64,000 bases of DNA. Source: an uncultured Methanobrevibacter sp. GTDB taxonomy: Archaea > Methanobacteriota > Methanobacteria > Methanobacteriales > Methanobacteriaceae. The stretch's first letter is position 1. Each line of letters starts with the position of its first letter. Shown one piece after another: positions 8,700 to 16,402 of this stretch. The translations under genes and the position numbers were made by a program. The stretch is from the NCBI RefSeq assembly GCF_902784195.1, contig NZ_CACZTX010000002.1, positions 62,001 to 126,000 on the forward strand, given 5' to 3'. Below the pieces are notes generated by a model. It worked only from the letters and a program-made list of their open reading frames with translations, searched no databases and had not been told where the DNA came from.

Positions 8700-9572
8700 C
8701 TAAATTCCAGATGCTCCGTCTTGAATATTGTCTATTTCAACTTTTCTGTTTAATAATAATTGATTAATCCAACCAGAAGCCCAATCAGATAAATCATCAT
8801 TATCAAATGGGGTTGGCAAGTATTTGTCCTTATTATTAATTACTTTTCTAGCAAGTTCTCTGTAAACTTCAGCTTGTTTGGAATCAGGTGCTCCTTCGAT
8901 AGTTGTCACTCCATCCAATTCACATCTGGTTACTGTAGGAGATCTTGGAACAAACTGAATTACATCACTGTTTGTCCGTTCTGTGAAATCTTTTATCATA
9001 TCCTCTTGGAGGGATGATTTTATGGAGTTTCCGATAACTCCTCCGAGTAAAGCGCCTCCATTGTTGGAGTATTTTAAAATTCCTTTAAATAGATTATTCA
9101 CAGCATAAATCGCCATGTAATCAGATGAAGTTACAGTATACACTTGATCTGCAATTCCTTTACGTATAGGCATTGCAAAACCACCGCACACTACATCTCC
9201 CAATACATCATAAATAATGATATCTGGGTCATATTCATCTATGATTCCATTATTGTTTAGTAATTCGATAGCTGCAATAATTCCTCTTCCTGCACAGCCA
9301 ACACCTGGTTCCGGACCTCCCGCTTCAACACAGTAAATTCCATTATATCCTTCATGTACAAGATTATCCAAATCGCTTGATCTTTGCCTTACAGTATCCA
9401 ATACAGTAGGGATGGATTTACCTTTTCTTAATGTTGTGGTTGAATCGTTTTTAGGGTCACAGCCTATTTGCATTACACTATAACCTAAATCCGATAATGC
9501 TGCAGATAAATTTGAAGTTGTGGTGGATTTACCTATTCCACCTTTTCCATAAATTGCTATTTGTTTTGGCAT
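8700..9572 (-). CDS. NifH-like nitrogenase-superfamily reductase (Fe protein)
   Basis: This 290-residue P-loop ATPase has the NifH features: Walker [10 protein letters not shown] (residues 9-17), CDPKNDST, the [4Fe-4S] ligands Cys93 (GVGCAGRG) and Cys129 (DVVCGG), and Arg96 at the position ADP-ribosylated in true NifH. It would deliver ATP-driven electrons to the D/K-like complex upstream. The ATG at 9572 follows the SD AAGGTGAT; the longer frame begins inside that SD. Methanogens also carry CfbC, a NifH homologue for F430 synthesis, but the partnership with two separate component genes argues against CfbC here. Confidence 0.85.
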   Translation of the reverse strand: MPKQIAIYGKGGIGKSTTTSNLSAALSDLGYSVMQIGCDPKNDSTTTLRKGKSIPTVLDTVRQRSSDLDNLVHEGYNGIYCVEAGGPEPGVGCAGRGIIAAIELLNNNGIIDEYDPDIIIYDVLGDVVCGGFAMPIRKGIADQVYTVTSSDYMAIYAVNNLFKGILKYSNNGGALLGGVIGNSIKSSLQEDMIKDFTERTNSDVIQFVPRSPTVTRCELDGVTTIEGAPDSKQAEVYRELARKVINNKDKYLPTPFDNDDLSDWASGWINQLLLNRKVEIDNIQDGASGI

Positions 9573-9647
9573 GAATATCACCTTTTAGTATGATTATTGA
9601 TTTGGCTTAAACAAATCCGTTTTTTTATTTGAGATTTAGGTCCCCAT

Positions 9648-11018
9648 TTATAAAGGACCTACAAATCCGCTTACTACATCTTCCACCACTGTCAATCCAC
9701 CGTCATATCCACTATAATGTTTTGCAAGAACTGACCTATTATAAATTGGATAGGAAATCGGAATATGCAAAGCATTATAATCTTCTATTGAGGTTGGTGC
9801 TTCGATTGAACTTGAAAACAGGAATAGGAATGGCCTGTTTTCCAAGTTTTTTCTAATTTTATAAGTGTCTGCTTCAAATATGATATCCGGTTGGACAACA
9901 GTGTCTAAATTCTCTCTAATTTCTCTTATAATTTCTTCTCTAACTTCAAGCGGTGGATTATCAGTTATTTGGATAATATCCGGCAAATAACCAAGCTCAT
10001 TTGCTAAGAATTTTGTAAATGCAATTGCATAACTGCTTTCAGCAGCTACTGCATAAAATGAATTTGGGCGCACTAAAATAATTGCATCACCAGGATATTC
10101 CATTAACCTGTAATACCAGTCTTCTTTTTCTGCTATGTAGTTCTCCACAGTTTCACTAGGTATGGATAATTTTTCACCAACTATTCTTAAAAATTCCGCT
10201 GTTTGCTTTGCACCAACTGGAACATTTGGGAATTTAATGAATGGGGTGCCGTATTTCTCCTCTAGCTTTTCCACTGCTCTTACTCCTAGCCATGGATTTA
10301 CAACTATATTGTATTCCGCTTGAGGTATTTTTTTAATATGGTCCAATCCATTTTTTTCCGTAAATATTATATTGGTTTTAATGCCAATTGATTCCAACAA
10401 AATTTTAATGGTTAATAAATCTCCTTTCCAGTAAACATGATTGTATGGAACTACTCCAAAGATATTTACTGTTTTTTCTTCTGTTTCAAAAGTTTCATCA
10501 GGTAATAATTGGTCAATTATTGCATCCCAAAATAAATTGTACCCCTCAGGGGAGTTTGCTTTAAATCCGGGTGCATTTACATGGATTATTGCTGCTTGAT
10601 CTCTAAATTCATCAACCACTTGGTCCACATCGTCACCAATCAATGAAGGCACACATCCTGAAGTCACTACAAATAATTCATCATTTGCTATTTCTATTGT
10701 GGATTCGATTAAATTTCTAAGCTTTTCTTCTCCACCTAAAATCACATGTTCTTCTACAAGGCAAGAACAGGGAGTACTTGTTCCACCTTCGTTTCCACCA
10801 GCAGATTCTCCTCCAGCGTATAATGTTCCAAATAATTGGCCTACGCCACATCCAGCACCGGAGTGGAGAATTGGTATTCCGCCACGAATTCCCAATGTGG
10901 TCCCATAGACTCCTGCAAGTGCACAGCTATATCTTGGAGCTTCCACTGATTCCTTTTCAAAATTATTTATTCCAGTATCAATTCCTGACTGATTTTCTAT
11001 AGTGTTTTTGCTAGACAA
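9648..11018 (-). CDS. NifK-like component of a nitrogenase-superfamily enzyme
   Basis: The 456-residue protein is a NifD/K/E/N-fold subunit. Three cysteines match the P-cluster ligands: Cys32 (YSCALAG), Cys57 (GAGCGVG) and Cys122 (TSGCVPSLIGDD). Two more cysteines, 84 and 86, lie in a glycine-rich loop. It lacks an obvious cofactor cysteine and histidine, as expected of a beta subunit. The start is TTG with the SD GGAGGGGATGA, 16 bases after the D-like gene. It probably pairs with that gene product to form a heterotetramer reduced by the NifH-like protein. Confidence 0.82.
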   Translation of the reverse strand: MSSKNTIENQSGIDTGINNFEKESVEAPRYSCALAGVYGTTLGIRGGIPILHSGAGCGVGQLFGTLYAGGESAGGNEGGTSTPCSCLVEEHVILGGEEKLRNLIESTIEIANDELFVVTSGCVPSLIGDDVDQVVDEFRDQAAIIHVNAPGFKANSPEGYNLFWDAIIDQLLPDETFETEEKTVNIFGVVPYNHVYWKGDLLTIKILLESIGIKTNIIFTEKNGLDHIKKIPQAEYNIVVNPWLGVRAVEKLEEKYGTPFIKFPNVPVGAKQTAEFLRIVGEKLSIPSETVENYIAEKEDWYYRLMEYPGDAIILVRPNSFYAVAAESSYAIAFTKFLANELGYLPDIIQITDNPPLEVREEIIREIRENLDTVVQPDIIFEADTYKIRKNLENRPFLFLFSSSIEAPTSIEDYNALHIPISYPIYNRSVLAKHYSGYDGGLTVVEDVVSGFVGPL

Positions 11019-11034
11019 ATCATCCCCTCCTTAA

Positions 11035-12594
11035 TCATTTGCTTTCATTTAAATAATACAATGGATTATCCTGTTCGTACCACCAATCTTTATAACTTTT
11101 TTCAGTTTTTTCTGATAAAGTTTTATGATAAGACCTATTTTTAAATGCATGCAACAGGAAATTACCAAATGCAACCGCTCCAGCATATCCTGCTTGAGCA
11201 CTTGTTGGTTCCGGGTCTCCCCTTAATGAATGAATTCTAGTAACATTATTGTCTCTTTCCCAGGTACCTCCTTGGAATGGACAGGTCAATGTTAAATCAG
11301 GGTCCAAATTAGTTGTTACATTTGCTTGTTCTGCAGCTTGGAAGGTGTTAACCATCAATTGGAAGTCTCCGCTCTTTTCAATGATTTCCTCAAGTTCATC
11401 AATTAGTAAATCATCAAAATCCTGAGCCATTGCTGCAGGTGTTGCAAGGCCTAATTCATCAAAGTAAGGCATTTGAGAAACTAATCTTCCTTGACCTAAT
11501 GACCCTAATACAGTTGGTTTTTTACCATTTTTCCTTAAACTTACAAATTCCTGTTTAATTGCATTAAGCTTCGGTTCCCAAATCTTATGCTCTTCCTCGA
11601 TTAATTTTTCAACTTCATCTTCTTTTCCTGTGTATTTTGCAATATTTCTTAACCATTCATCAGTGCTTGATAATCCAACAGGGGATGGGTATAAGAAGTA
11701 TGGAACTCCATATTTTTGTTCTAATCCCCTTGAAAGGTAATCAGTATATGTTGGACAGATTGGTGCTGTAACCGCTGCTTCGGATAATTGTTCGAAATCA
11801 GAAACAGTTGCAAATTCTGGAATGAAATTCACTCTCAAACCTAATTTTCCAAGCAATCTTTTGATTTCAAGTCTATCCTGCCAAGTGTATGACAGCATGC
11901 TTGCAACATTTACAAGATCTTTCTGTTTTTTCTCAGGCTCTTTTACCAAATATTTTAATATTGCATGCCAAAATGCATCATAACCGGTTTGCACAAGTCT
12001 ACTTCTAATTCCTTCACAGTGAATTGGAACGATTTTTGCATTTACTTCTGATTGCACTTCATCGACAGTCCCTTCAATGTCTTCACCAATAATGCCTGTA
12101 GTACATGAAGTCAATATGAATATTGCCTGTGGATGGTACCTTTCTTCAGCTTTTAAGATTGCATCTCTTAATTTTTCTGAAGCACCATAAATCACATCTT
12201 CCTGTTGTAAATTGGTAGTTAACCAAGCATTGTTATATTCGTTTGTTCTTCCTAATGATTCTGGCACTCCTCTATATAATTCACGATAACCAAGTGAACC
12301 TGCTGAACATCCTACAGGTGCATTGAATATTGTAACAGCATCTCTGATTGTTGTTACTCTGTTAGATAAATAGAAGTTTAATACACAACCTCCTGATTGT
12401 TGGAATTTCCTATCGGGGATATTTATATTCCCCTCTTTTGCATCTTGTAACAATTGAGATGCCTTTCCATAGTAAACATTAGTACCATTAGCTCTTTGTT
12501 CCCTATTTGGGCAAGTGTCTTTATCTAAATCGAGTATTCTTTTAATTTTGTTTTTTCTACATGATCCCCTATGAGGTCCATTGCATTGAACCAT
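11035..12594 (-). CDS. NifD-like catalytic component of a nitrogenase-superfamily enzyme
   Basis: The 519-residue protein keeps the P-cluster cysteines Cys70 (SGGCVLNF), Cys96 (PVGCSAGS) and Cys164 (TSCTTGIIGED). Cys280 (PICPTYTDYLSRGLEQKYGVP) aligns with the cofactor ligand Cys275 of NifD, and His455 (TRIHSLRGD) with His442. Retaining both ligands suggests a bound complex metallocluster, unlike CfbD. Candidates are methylthio-alkane reductase (MarD-like) or an unnamed nitrogenase-like group; bona fide NifD is unlikely because the His/Trp substrate motifs differ. The ATG at 12594 follows the SD GAGGTGAT. Confidence 0.82.
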   Translation of the reverse strand: MVQCNGPHRGSCRKNKIKRILDLDKDTCPNREQRANGTNVYYGKASQLLQDAKEGNINIPDRKFQQSGGCVLNFYLSNRVTTIRDAVTIFNAPVGCSAGSLGYRELYRGVPESLGRTNEYNNAWLTTNLQQEDVIYGASEKLRDAILKAEERYHPQAIFILTSCTTGIIGEDIEGTVDEVQSEVNAKIVPIHCEGIRSRLVQTGYDAFWHAILKYLVKEPEKKQKDLVNVASMLSYTWQDRLEIKRLLGKLGLRVNFIPEFATVSDFEQLSEAAVTAPICPTYTDYLSRGLEQKYGVPYFLYPSPVGLSSTDEWLRNIAKYTGKEDEVEKLIEEEHKIWEPKLNAIKQEFVSLRKNGKKPTVLGSLGQGRLVSQMPYFDELGLATPAAMAQDFDDLLIDELEEIIEKSGDFQLMVNTFQAAEQANVTTNLDPDLTLTCPFQGGTWERDNNVTRIHSLRGDPEPTSAQAGYAGAVAFGNFLLHAFKNRSYHKTLSEKTEKSYKDWWYEQDNPLYYLNESK

Positions 12595-12614
12595 AAAATC
12601 ACCTCTTATTAAAT

Positions 12615-12630
12615 TATAACAATTGTTATA
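12615..12630. promoter_or_regulatory. Operator palindrome 1 (TATAACAATTGTTATA)
   Basis: This perfect 16-bp palindrome lies 20 bp upstream of the D-like start codon, downstream of the TATA-like segment at about 12660. Its position inside the 5' leader would suit a repressor. Its centre is 55 bp from the centre of copy 2. Confidence 0.75.
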
Positions 12631-12669
12631 TTTTTTGAATAGGTAATTAGGATATTCAAAATATAATAT

Positions 12670-12685
12670 TATAACAATTGTTATA
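12670..12685. promoter_or_regulatory. Operator palindrome 2 (TATAACAATTGTTATA)
   Basis: A second identical palindrome abuts the upstream edge of the probable TATA box (minus strand, TATTATATTT near 12660). The pair brackets the promoter, consistent with cooperative binding or a small loop. Confidence 0.75.
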
Positions 12686-13006
12686 TCAAAACTCGTTCGT
12701 ATAATCAATTGGGTTTAAATTTTTAATTGTTAAATAATAAGGAATCATCAACAATTGTCTTTTGATAATAATTGCTGAATTATGAGGGTGTAATTATTTT
12801 TAACAATTAATATCTATTAAAAAAATTTTCTAATAGTTTAAAAAATTGCCCTAAACTTTTTTAATAATTTTTCATTTTTTTAAATAAATTAATTTTTAGG
12901 GGCTTTAACAAAGTCATAAAAAATATTACAAAAATTTGATTGTTAATGTTTCCATTATGATTTAATAATGAGCAACATTATTGAAAATCTTAAATTTTTA
13001 ATTTTT

Positions 13007-13022
13007 TATAACAATTGTTATA
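13007..13022. promoter_or_regulatory. Operator palindrome 3 (TATAACAATTGTTATA)
   Basis: A third perfect copy lies 413 bp upstream of the D-like start and 247 bp upstream of the amidohydrolase start. It could act on either gene or as a distal site. Confidence 0.65.
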
Positions 13023-13268
13023 AAAGTAGTCTGGTAATCCTAATTAGATTTAACTAGTATTTAAACTTTACTGTTCATACTTTTAGCTTAAAATATATTA
13101 TTTTTAATTAGCAAGCAGTTTTACATTATTTAATAAATAAGTATTATATAAATGACTTTAGATATTTTTATACTTTTTTTATATTTTTATTATATGCTTT
13201 TATAATTTATTTAAAAAGATAAATTCTTTAAATACTTATAAATAAAACTTATTTTAAAATTATTAATA

Positions 13269-14411
13269 ATGAAAACTATAGCAAATGGATTAATCCTAAA
13301 AGGCATTGATTTAAGTCCTGTAAAGGAGAACATTGTCATTGATGATGAAAATAACATCATTGAAATCTCCAAGGATGCTAAAGAAGGAGAAATCATTGAT
13401 GCATCAAATAAGATTGTATGCCCAAGGTTCATCAATGCACATACACATATTGGGGATTCCATCATTAAGGATGAAGGAGATGGCTTAAGTCTTGATGAGG
13501 TTGTAAAGCCACCTCATGGAATTAAGCATCTTGCATTGGAATCTGCAAGTGATGATGAGCTCATTGAAGCCATGAGAGAGTCAATGTGGGACATGCACAA
13601 TCTTGGAATCAGCCATTTCATTGATTATCGTGAAGGTGGCCTTGAAGGAGTCAAGCTTCTCAAGGAAGCATCTAAGAATATTCCAATCACTCCAATCATT
13701 CTTGGAAGAGACAGCTCATTCTATGGCGAAGACCCTAACTATCATCAAGTGAAAGTGGCTATCAGGAAGCTTCTAAAGCATGCTGATGGTATTGGATTAA
13801 GTGGTTTTGGTGAAATTGATACAACAGTTGCTGAAATAATCTGTGAAAAATGTGAATCTGCAGGAAAGATATCCTCAATCCATGTGGCTGAAAATGAAAA
13901 TAACCAATATGTGTCTTTGGAAAAGACAAATAAAACCGAACCTCAAAGGGCATTTGAAGCAGGTTTCAATCAGGTTGTTCATATGACCAATCCAAAAAAT
14001 GATGACATCAATCTTCTTTCCAAATCAAATAGCTCTCTCACCATTTGTCCAAGATCAAATGGTGCATTAAGTGTTGGAATAATTCCACTTTTTGAAGTGT
14101 TGAAAACTGGAGTTAATCCATTGATTGGAAGTGACAATATAATGATAAATAGGCCTAATCTTTTTAGAGAAATGGAATTTACATTAAAGATAATGAAAGG
14201 TTTCTCTAAGAATTACATAGCTCCTGTTGAAGTATTGAAAATGGCAACAACAAATGTATGTGTAGACAGTTCATTATCTTCAAAAATCAATAAATCATAT
14301 GTTGGTGAAGGTCAAAATGCTGAATTCATGATCATAAATCAAAAGTCAAACAATCCATATCTAAGTTTGATAAACAGAACTGAAGTAAATGATATTGTAA
14401 AGATACTTTAA
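13269..14411 (+). CDS. Amidohydrolase-family protein (deaminase-like)
   Basis: The 380-residue protein has the metal-site pattern of the amidohydrolase superfamily: H58-T-H60 (NAHTHIGD), His205 (SIHVAE), His238 (VVHMT) and Asp289 (GSDN). This spacing is closest to chlorohydrolase/deaminase members such as cytosine or adenosyl-nucleoside deaminases. The substrate cannot be read from sequence. The ATG has no SD and lies shortly after a TATA-like box, suggesting leaderless or near-leaderless translation. Confidence 0.8.
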   Translation: MKTIANGLILKGIDLSPVKENIVIDDENNIIEISKDAKEGEIIDASNKIVCPRFINAHTHIGDSIIKDEGDGLSLDEVVKPPHGIKHLALESASDDELIEAMRESMWDMHNLGISHFIDYREGGLEGVKLLKEASKNIPITPIILGRDSSFYGEDPNYHQVKVAIRKLLKHADGIGLSGFGEIDTTVAEIICEKCESAGKISSIHVAENENNQYVSLEKTNKTEPQRAFEAGFNQVVHMTNPKNDDINLLSKSNSSLTICPRSNGALSVGIIPLFEVLKTGVNPLIGSDNIMINRPNLFREMEFTLKIMKGFSKNYIAPVEVLKMATTNVCVDSSLSSKINKSYVGEGQNAEFMIINQKSNNPYLSLINRTEVNDIVKIL

Positions 14412-14495
14412 TAAAAGAAATGTAATTTAGATGTTTTGATTAAACTTAATATTTATTTGATTAATTTAATTTTTAATAACTAAGCTTGTGATAAA

Positions 14496-14939
14496 ATGAG
14501 TGAACAATTATATAAAAAAATATTATTGCCAACAGATGGCTCAAAATACTCAGACATATCTGAAAAGCATGCATTATCAATTGCAGCTACAAACAATGCT
14601 GAAATAATCGCTTTAAGCGTAATTGAAAACTCTTTTTCAATAGGTCTTCCAGATACCGATACTATCTCTGAAGTGAACAGATTGCTTAAGGAAGAGAATG
14701 AAAAGAACCTTAAGAAGGTGGAAAGGCTTAGGGATGAATGTGGAGTGGATGTGAAGATTAGAACATTGGTTAAGGAAGGTTCTCCTGCAAGGGTAATTCT
14801 CGAAACCATTGATGAGGAAGACATTGACCTTGTTGTTATGGGGAGTTCAGGAAAGAGCGGAATTGACAAGTTCTTGATGGGCAGTGTAGCGGAAAAGGTC
14901 GTCAAGTCTGCAAAATGTTCTGTCTTAGTTGTTCATTGA
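14496..14939 (+). CDS. Universal stress protein (UspA family)
   Basis: The 147-residue protein has the Usp fold sequence. The N-terminus is KKILLPTDGSKYSDISEKHALSIA, and the C-terminus has the nucleotide-binding signature VVMGSSGKSGIDKFLMGSVA followed by CSVLVVH. The glycines match the ATP-binding Usp subtype. It lies 23 bp before the CAT-like gene and is probably co-transcribed with it. Confidence 0.9.
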   Translation: MSEQLYKKILLPTDGSKYSDISEKHALSIAATNNAEIIALSVIENSFSIGLPDTDTISEVNRLLKEENEKNLKKVERLRDECGVDVKIRTLVKEGSPARVILETIDEEDIDLVVMGSSGKSGIDKFLMGSVAEKVVKSAKCSVLVVH

Positions 14940-14961
14940 TTGCATTTAATAGGCGTTTTAA

Positions 14962-15588
14962 ATGAAGGAAATAGAATTTGATTTGGAAAACAACCCATTC
15001 ATAAACTTCCTGTCCTCAAGGTACACCATGTCTGCAAGGGTAAATGTTGAAAACTTGTGGATTAAATCAAAGGAGCAGGATTTATCCTTTTTTGTCATGT
15101 CACTTGGAGCTTTGATGAATGCATTGAATGATGTTCCTGAGATGAGAAGAAGAATCATTGACGGCAAGGTCATTGAATTCGAATCCTTGGATGCAGTTTG
15201 CCCAATAATGGATAAAGAGGAGACAGTCTTTAAGGAAATAAGGATAGAAGGTCCTCAAAGATTCTATAACATTCTAAAATGGCATGATTATGTTGTGGAT
15301 TATCAGCTTAATGTTTTGGAAGGAGTTGATAAGGCATTTGATGTGGATACAATGGAAAGGGATAAGATAAACATTGCTAATTTTTCATGCATCCCTTGGG
15401 TTGATTTCGATTCAATCACCAATGCAACTGCTGCGGGAAATGCAATCCAACCTTTAATCACTTGGGGAAAGGTCAATGAGAATTATGAGATGACTGTATC
15501 CATAACAGTTAGCCATATCTTTGTAAATGGGTTGGAACTGGCTAAGTTCTATAAGAATGCTCAAGAGAACTTTGACAGTTTGCTTTAA
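14962..15588 (+). CDS. Chloramphenicol-acetyltransferase-like protein
   Basis: The 208-residue length and the motifs RYTMSARVNVENL, FFVMSLGALMNALN and the C-terminal VSHIFVNGLELAKFY match the type A CAT family. In CAT the last motif reads HHxxxDG; here the catalytic His is kept, the preceding His is Ser, and the structural Asp is Asn. Many genomic CatA-like proteins are not resistance genes, and these changes make drug acetylation uncertain. An acyl-CoA-dependent transferase role is possible. Confidence 0.75.
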   Translation: MKEIEFDLENNPFINFLSSRYTMSARVNVENLWIKSKEQDLSFFVMSLGALMNALNDVPEMRRRIIDGKVIEFESLDAVCPIMDKEETVFKEIRIEGPQRFYNILKWHDYVVDYQLNVLEGVDKAFDVDTMERDKINIANFSCIPWVDFDSITNATAAGNAIQPLITWGKVNENYEMTVSITVSHIFVNGLELAKFYKNAQENFDSLL

Positions 15589-16402
15589 TTTTTGCATCAT
15601 TTTTGAGATTTTCATATGGATTTTTTCTTTTTTCTTTTTTCTTATCTGTTCATTATTTTTTTATTTAATTCATTCTTGCATATTTCTTGATTTTTACAAA
15701 ATTTACATAGTATTTTTTGCTTCCTCAATATGCTTATTTTCTAATAAAACTCATTAATTCTTCTTTATTTTATTTCTAGAGTGCTAATATTAATTTTAAA
15801 TAATTCTAGTTTCCCATTAGTTTTTGAAACTTGCCCTGCTGAATTATGAGTTTTTTAATGAATATATAAAAAACTATAAATCTTGCTTTTTTTAATTAAA
15901 TTGGTATGATTTATGCATATTTTTATTTAAAACTTGTAATTTATTTATTTTTGATTAAAATAATTATATTTTGGCCTTATTTTATCTAATAAACCAATAT
16001 TCTATCTTTTTTATCTTTAATTGTTAAAAATCATTTATTTTTTGTTTAACTTGAATTTTTGTATTATTTACATTAATGAAATATTTTTCAATGGATGATT
16101 TTATTTTTAACAAATATCCTACTTTTTTATTTGATTTAAATGAATATATGTCCTTTAAAATTTGGATTTAAAATGAAAAGATTTATATAAGATTAACCAG
16201 TTAATTTTAATCAACATTAAAAAAGAAATACTGATGCTTTAGTCAAATAAAGCCCAAATTTTAATTTTTAATGATTAAATTATATTAAAAAGAAATTTGT
16301 TTGTAAGATAATAATTAAGAATTTAATTATTTTTTAAAAACCATTATTGACATATTTTTTCATATGTTGATTCTTACTTTTTTAATGTATTGAGGTGAAA
16401 CA
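15589..16402. promoter_or_regulatory. Long AT-rich spacer and leader of the surface protein gene
   Basis: This 814-bp region is rich in T runs. A clear TATA box, ATTTATATAAG, lies at about 16180-16190, followed by the inverted repeat TTAAC-CA-GTTAA at 16193-16204. Transcription from it would leave a leader of nearly 190 bases. A GAGGTGA SD site lies at 16392-16398. No credible gene was seen. Confidence 0.55.

Larger units (their letters stand above)
12595..13268. promoter_or_regulatory. Regulatory spacer of the nitrogenase-like operon
   Basis: This 674-bp spacer separates the D-like gene from the divergent amidohydrolase. It holds three perfect 16-bp palindromes (listed separately) and further AACAATT-rich half sites near 12750. 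The amidohydrolase side has a TATA-like CTTATAAATA near 13233 and no SD, so that gene may be almost leaderless. No coding frame was seen. Confidence 0.7.

Noticed and set aside
8700-12594. True nitrogen-fixation operon
   Set aside because: No nifB, nifE or nifN is present in the window, and the residues around the D-like His differ from NifD. Superfamily membership is supported, nitrogen fixation is not.
8700-12594. CfbCD of F430 synthesis
   Set aside because: CfbD is a single homodimeric D-like protein. Here there are two distinct D/K-like subunits with full P-cluster cysteines and cofactor ligand positions.
14962-15588. Antibiotic resistance gene
   Set aside because: The active-site motif is altered and there are no mobile-element signs around it. 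Only a CAT-like fold can be supported.
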